The translations under genes and the position numbers were made by a program. 26,865 nucleotides of DNA from DATLYH01 sp035575035 (GTDB taxonomy: Bacteria > Planctomycetota > Planctomycetia > Gemmatales > Gemmataceae). The stretch's first letter is position 1, and every line of letters begins with the position of its first letter. Below the pieces are notes generated by a model. The model saw only the letters and a list, made by a program, of their open reading frames with translations, was not told the DNA's origin and ran no database searches. Positions 24,831-26,865 of the stretch are shown piece after piece. The stretch covers positions 1-26,865 of the forward strand of contig DATLYH010000161.1 of NCBI GenBank assembly GCA_035575035.1, written 5' to 3'.

Positions 24831-26264
24831 ATGACCGCTGTCCGTTTGCGATCCGTTGCTGTTCCGTGGGCGTGCCTGGGACTGGTGCTCTTGGCCCTGA
24901 CCACCGGCTGTGGCAAGCCCAGCGCTGCCACGCCCCCCCCTCAGGCGTCCTCGGGACCGGTTCCCACGGTGACGACGGTCAAACCGGAGCGGAGGCCCCT
25001 GAGCCATGTCATTGAGCAGCCCGCCTTTGTCGAGGCGTATGAGGAGACGCCGCTGTTCGCCCGGATCGCCGGCTACGTGCAGAAGTTGGGGCCGGCCCTG
25101 GACCCGGATGGCAAGCCGCTCCTCGACAGGGACGGCAAGCCGCGGCCGTTGGACATCGGGGACCGGGTGGCGAAGGACCAGGTGTTGGCCGAACTCTGGG
25201 TTCCCGAAGTGGAGGAGGAACTGCGGCAGAAACAGGCGCTGGTTGCTCAGGCCGAGGCCGAGGTGGAGCAGGCCGCCGCAGCCCTGGAAGCTGCCGCCGC
25301 CAACGTTGCCACCGCCCAGGCGATGGTTCACGAGGCGGAGGCCGGCCGCAAACGGGCCGAGGCCAACTATGAGCGCTGGAAGAACCAGTACCTTTACGAA
25401 GAGAAGCTGTTCCAGCGAAAGGCGCTCTTTGATGAGCAGAGCCTTGAGGTGACCCGGCAACAGAAGTTAGCCGCGGAGGCCGCCAAGGAGGAGGTCGAGG
25501 CCAAGGTCCATGCCATGCAAGCGGCGGCCAAGGAGAGCGAAGCGAAACGCAACAAGGCGCGGGCAGACCTGATGGCCGCCAAGGCCAAGGTCCAGGTGGC
25601 TCAGGCGGAGGCCGCCCGCTGCCGCGCCCTGCTGGAATACAGCAAGGTGCGCGCTCCCTATGAGGGCATCATCACCAGCCGCAACATCCACACGGGCCAT
25701 TACCTGACCGGCACCGGCACCCGGCCGCTCTTCGTCATCGCCCGGACCGATACGGTCCGTATCGTCGTGGACGTGCCTGAGGCCGAGGCCATGTACATCA
25801 GCGACGGGGTGCCGGTGCGCATCCGCTTCCCGGTGATCAAGGACGAGGAGTTCGAGGGCACCGTGACCCGCTCCAGCTGGTCGCTTGACGCCAAGGCGCG
25901 AACCCTGCGTACCGAAATCGACCTGCCCAACCCTCAGGGCCGGCTGCGGCCCGGCATGTACGCCTACGTTACCTTTCTGGCTGAGTCGCGCAGCGGGTTC
26001 ACCCTCCCCGTTTCGGCAGTGGTCATGCAGGCAGACCAGCCTTACTGCTACCTGGTGGAGAACGGCAAGGCGGTCCGCACGCCGGTCAAGGTCGGCGTCC
26101 GGCATGGGCAGCTGGTCCAGGTCTTGAAGAAGCAGACAAAACCGCCAGCCAAAGCGGGCGAGCCCGGGGTCTGGGAAGATTTCACGGGAGACGAACAGGT
26201 GGTCCTGAGCAACCCCGGGTCGTTGTCGGATGGCCAGATCGTCACGGTCGGGGGAAGGCCCTGA
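24831..26264 (+). CDS. RND efflux periplasmic adaptor (membrane-fusion protein), lipoprotein
   Basis: The product is 477 residues. The lipobox LTTGC puts the lipidated cysteine at C27, followed by a proline-rich linker. The first half-lipoyl strand (RPLSHVIEQPAFVEAYEETPLFARIAGYVQKLG) leads into a long alpha-helical hairpin (about 125-265, alternating Ala/Glu/Lys). The second half-lipoyl segment follows (YSKVRAPYEGIITSRNIHTGHYL), then the beta-barrel domain (VDVPEAEAMYISDGVPVRIRFP; LRPGMYAYV) and a membrane-proximal domain. It bridges the RND permease to the TolC-type duct. An insertion at about 88-106 repeats the motif DxDGKP twice inside the lipoyl region. GAGGG lies just before the ATG. It is the last gene of the cluster; a tandem-repeat region follows. 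Confidence 0.95.
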   Translation: MTAVRLRSVAVPWACLGLVLLALTTGCGKPSAATPPPQASSGPVPTVTTVKPERRPLSHVIEQPAFVEAYEETPLFARIAGYVQKLGPALDPDGKPLLDRDGKPRPLDIGDRVAKDQVLAELWVPEVEEELRQKQALVAQAEAEVEQAAAALEAAAANVATAQAMVHEAEAGRKRAEANYERWKNQYLYEEKLFQRKALFDEQSLEVTRQQKLAAEAAKEEVEAKVHAMQAAAKESEAKRNKARADLMAAKAKVQVAQAEAARCRALLEYSKVRAPYEGIITSRNIHTGHYLTGTGTRPLFVIARTDTVRIVVDVPEAEAMYISDGVPVRIRFPVIKDEEFEGTVTRSSWSLDAKARTLRTEIDLPNPQGRLRPGMYAYVTFLAESRSGFTLPVSAVVMQADQPYCYLVENGKAVRTPVKVGVRHGQLVQVLKKQTKPPAKAGEPGVWEDFTGDEQVVLSNPGSLSDGQIVTVGGRP

Positions 26265-26344
26265 GTCTCCTGGCGATCGAAACCGTTCGGGTGCATGTGA
26301 AGCTCCTGCCGCCGGGGCGCTGGTCACGGGCCGGGCCCGCCGGT

Positions 26345-26364
26345 GGGCGAGCGGCCGCTCGCCC
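26345..26364. repeat. 20-bp perfect palindrome
   Basis: The sequence gggcgagcggccgctcgccc equals its own reverse complement. It lies 80 bp after the adaptor stop and its right half (cggccgctcgcc) is shared with the three tandem repeats that follow. Confidence 0.85.
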
Positions 26365-26367
26365 CAA

Positions 26368-26454
26368 CCGGCCGGTTGACACCGGCCGCTCGCCGCAACC
26401 GGCCGGTTGACACCGGCCGCTCGCCCACCGGCCGGTTGACACCGGCCGCTCGCC
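26368..26454. repeat. three tandem 27-bp repeats
   Basis: Three identical 27-bp copies (ccggccggttgacaccggcc then gctcgcc) start at 26368, 26399 and 26428, separated by 4 and 2 bases. Each carries internal dyads (ccggccgg; ggccggttgacaccggcc). Each also contains the string TTGACA, so it repeats a consensus -35 sequence three times. Spacing of 31 and 29 bp is not a multiple of three, so it does not encode a protein repeat. Confidence 0.85.
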
Positions 26455-26561
26455 CCAATCCTTCCCTCTAATGATTCGCCTTGTGTCCGCTGCCGCTTCT
26501 TGCCCATACTGGTCGCCAACTGCTATCCTCCCTCTGGACGGTGCTGCCATATTGATTATTC

Positions 26562-26576
26562 TTATCAACATGATAA
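26562..26576. promoter_or_regulatory. AT-rich operator-like dyad upstream of the SulP-type gene
   Basis: TTATCAACATGATAA has perfect 6-bp inverted arms (ttatca/tgataa) with a 3-bp centre. It is in the only strongly AT-rich patch of the region (26551-26580), 85 bases before the SulP start, where a promoter and repressor site are expected. The binding protein is unknown. Confidence 0.4.
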
Positions 26577-26660
26577 ACTTTGCTGGAACTGCCCTCGTAA
26601 GCGTGCTTTCCAGCACCACGGCCGATGGACTGACCGCCGTTTACTTGCGGAGGGGGACGG

Positions 26661-26865
26661 ATGAACAAACTGCTTCTCCCCCAGGCATCGATGAAGGAAC
26701 CGGTGAGTCCGCCCGAGGACGAGAACGGCCCACCGTCGCCGGCCGGGTCGTGGCGGGAGTGGTTCTTCCGGGTGGTGCCGGCGTTTGATTCGCTGCGGCA
26801 CTACTCGCTGCGAGCCCTGCGGCTCGACCTGACGGCGGGGCTGACCGTGGCCACAGTGGCGCTGC
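26661..26865 (+). CDS. SulP/SLC26-family anion transporter, N-terminal fragment cut by window edge
   Basis: From ATG 26661, with GGAGGGGG just upstream, 68 codons are open to the window end. The first about 40 residues are hydrophilic (a PPEDENGPPSPAG stretch). The segment FDSLRHYSLRALRLDLTAGLTVATVAL that follows matches the start of SulP transporters, where R-x-D-x-x-A-G-L-T-V leads into TM1. These carriers move sulfate, bicarbonate or other anions, and in marine and soil bacteria are often bicarbonate uptake systems. The substrate cannot be judged from this fragment. Confidence 0.7.
   Translation, partial: MNKLLLPQASMKEPVSPPEDENGPPSPAGSWREWFFRVVPAFDSLRHYSLRALRLDLTAGLTVATVAL

Noticed and set aside
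26345..26454. CRISPR-like array
   Set aside because: The repeats are separated by only 2-4 bases, so there are no spacers; this is a tandem repeat.
1..26865. tRNA, rRNA or riboswitch genes
   Set aside because: No cloverleaf, rRNA-like stretch or known riboswitch core was seen in the intergenic gaps by eye. A covariance-model scan could not be run.

Overview
The window is GC-rich bacterial chromosome that looks like a planctomycete, most likely of the Gemmata group. The phylum call rests on a DUF1559 prepilin-like protein with the H-X9-DG motif, a zinc-ribbon membrane protein, a DUF1080-like secreted lectin-fold protein, a large SurA/PpiD-like protein, and intergenic palindromes of the form gcccggagcgt..agcgacggg. 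The family-level placement is from general knowledge and was not tested. No rRNA, tRNA or CRISPR was recognised.

Left part (1-6056): a fragment of an IS5-type transposase runs off the left edge on the minus strand. Next is topA (minus), encoding DNA topoisomerase I with five C-terminal zinc fingers. It is divergent from a 900-residue membrane-anchored SurA/PpiD-like folding factor (plus). Second block (6066-9385, minus): a secreted DUF1080-like protein, a CPBP-family membrane protease and a MOSC-domain protein. A cluster of palindromic repeats lies between the last two.

Middle (9623-18283, plus): a class V aminotransferase, a short helical protein of unknown function, a cupin/AraC-type regulator, a DUF1559 prepilin-like protein followed by a clear hairpin terminator, and a zinc-ribbon membrane protein. 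Then comes a tight run of a Gfo/Idh/MocA oxidoreductase, undecaprenyl-diphosphatase (uppP) and a TIM-barrel sugar isomerase/epimerase, probably co-transcribed.

Right part (18645-26264, plus): a complete tripartite efflux set with an unusual composition. The order is TolC-type outer membrane factor, PadR regulator, secreted type-1 copper (cupredoxin) protein, RND permease and lipoprotein membrane-fusion adaptor. The cupredoxin stop codon overlaps the permease start (ATGA), so the two are probably translationally coupled. This is the best candidate in the window for an undescribed functional unit: RND export linked to a periplasmic copper protein under PadR control. After it lies a gap of about 400 bp with a 20-bp perfect palindrome, three tandem 27-bp repeats and an AT-rich operator-like dyad. 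The start of a SulP-type anion transporter gene then runs off the right edge.

Two general observations stand out. Several intergenic gaps carry their own palindromic repeat. A diverged copy of one of these repeats appears to sit in frame inside topA.
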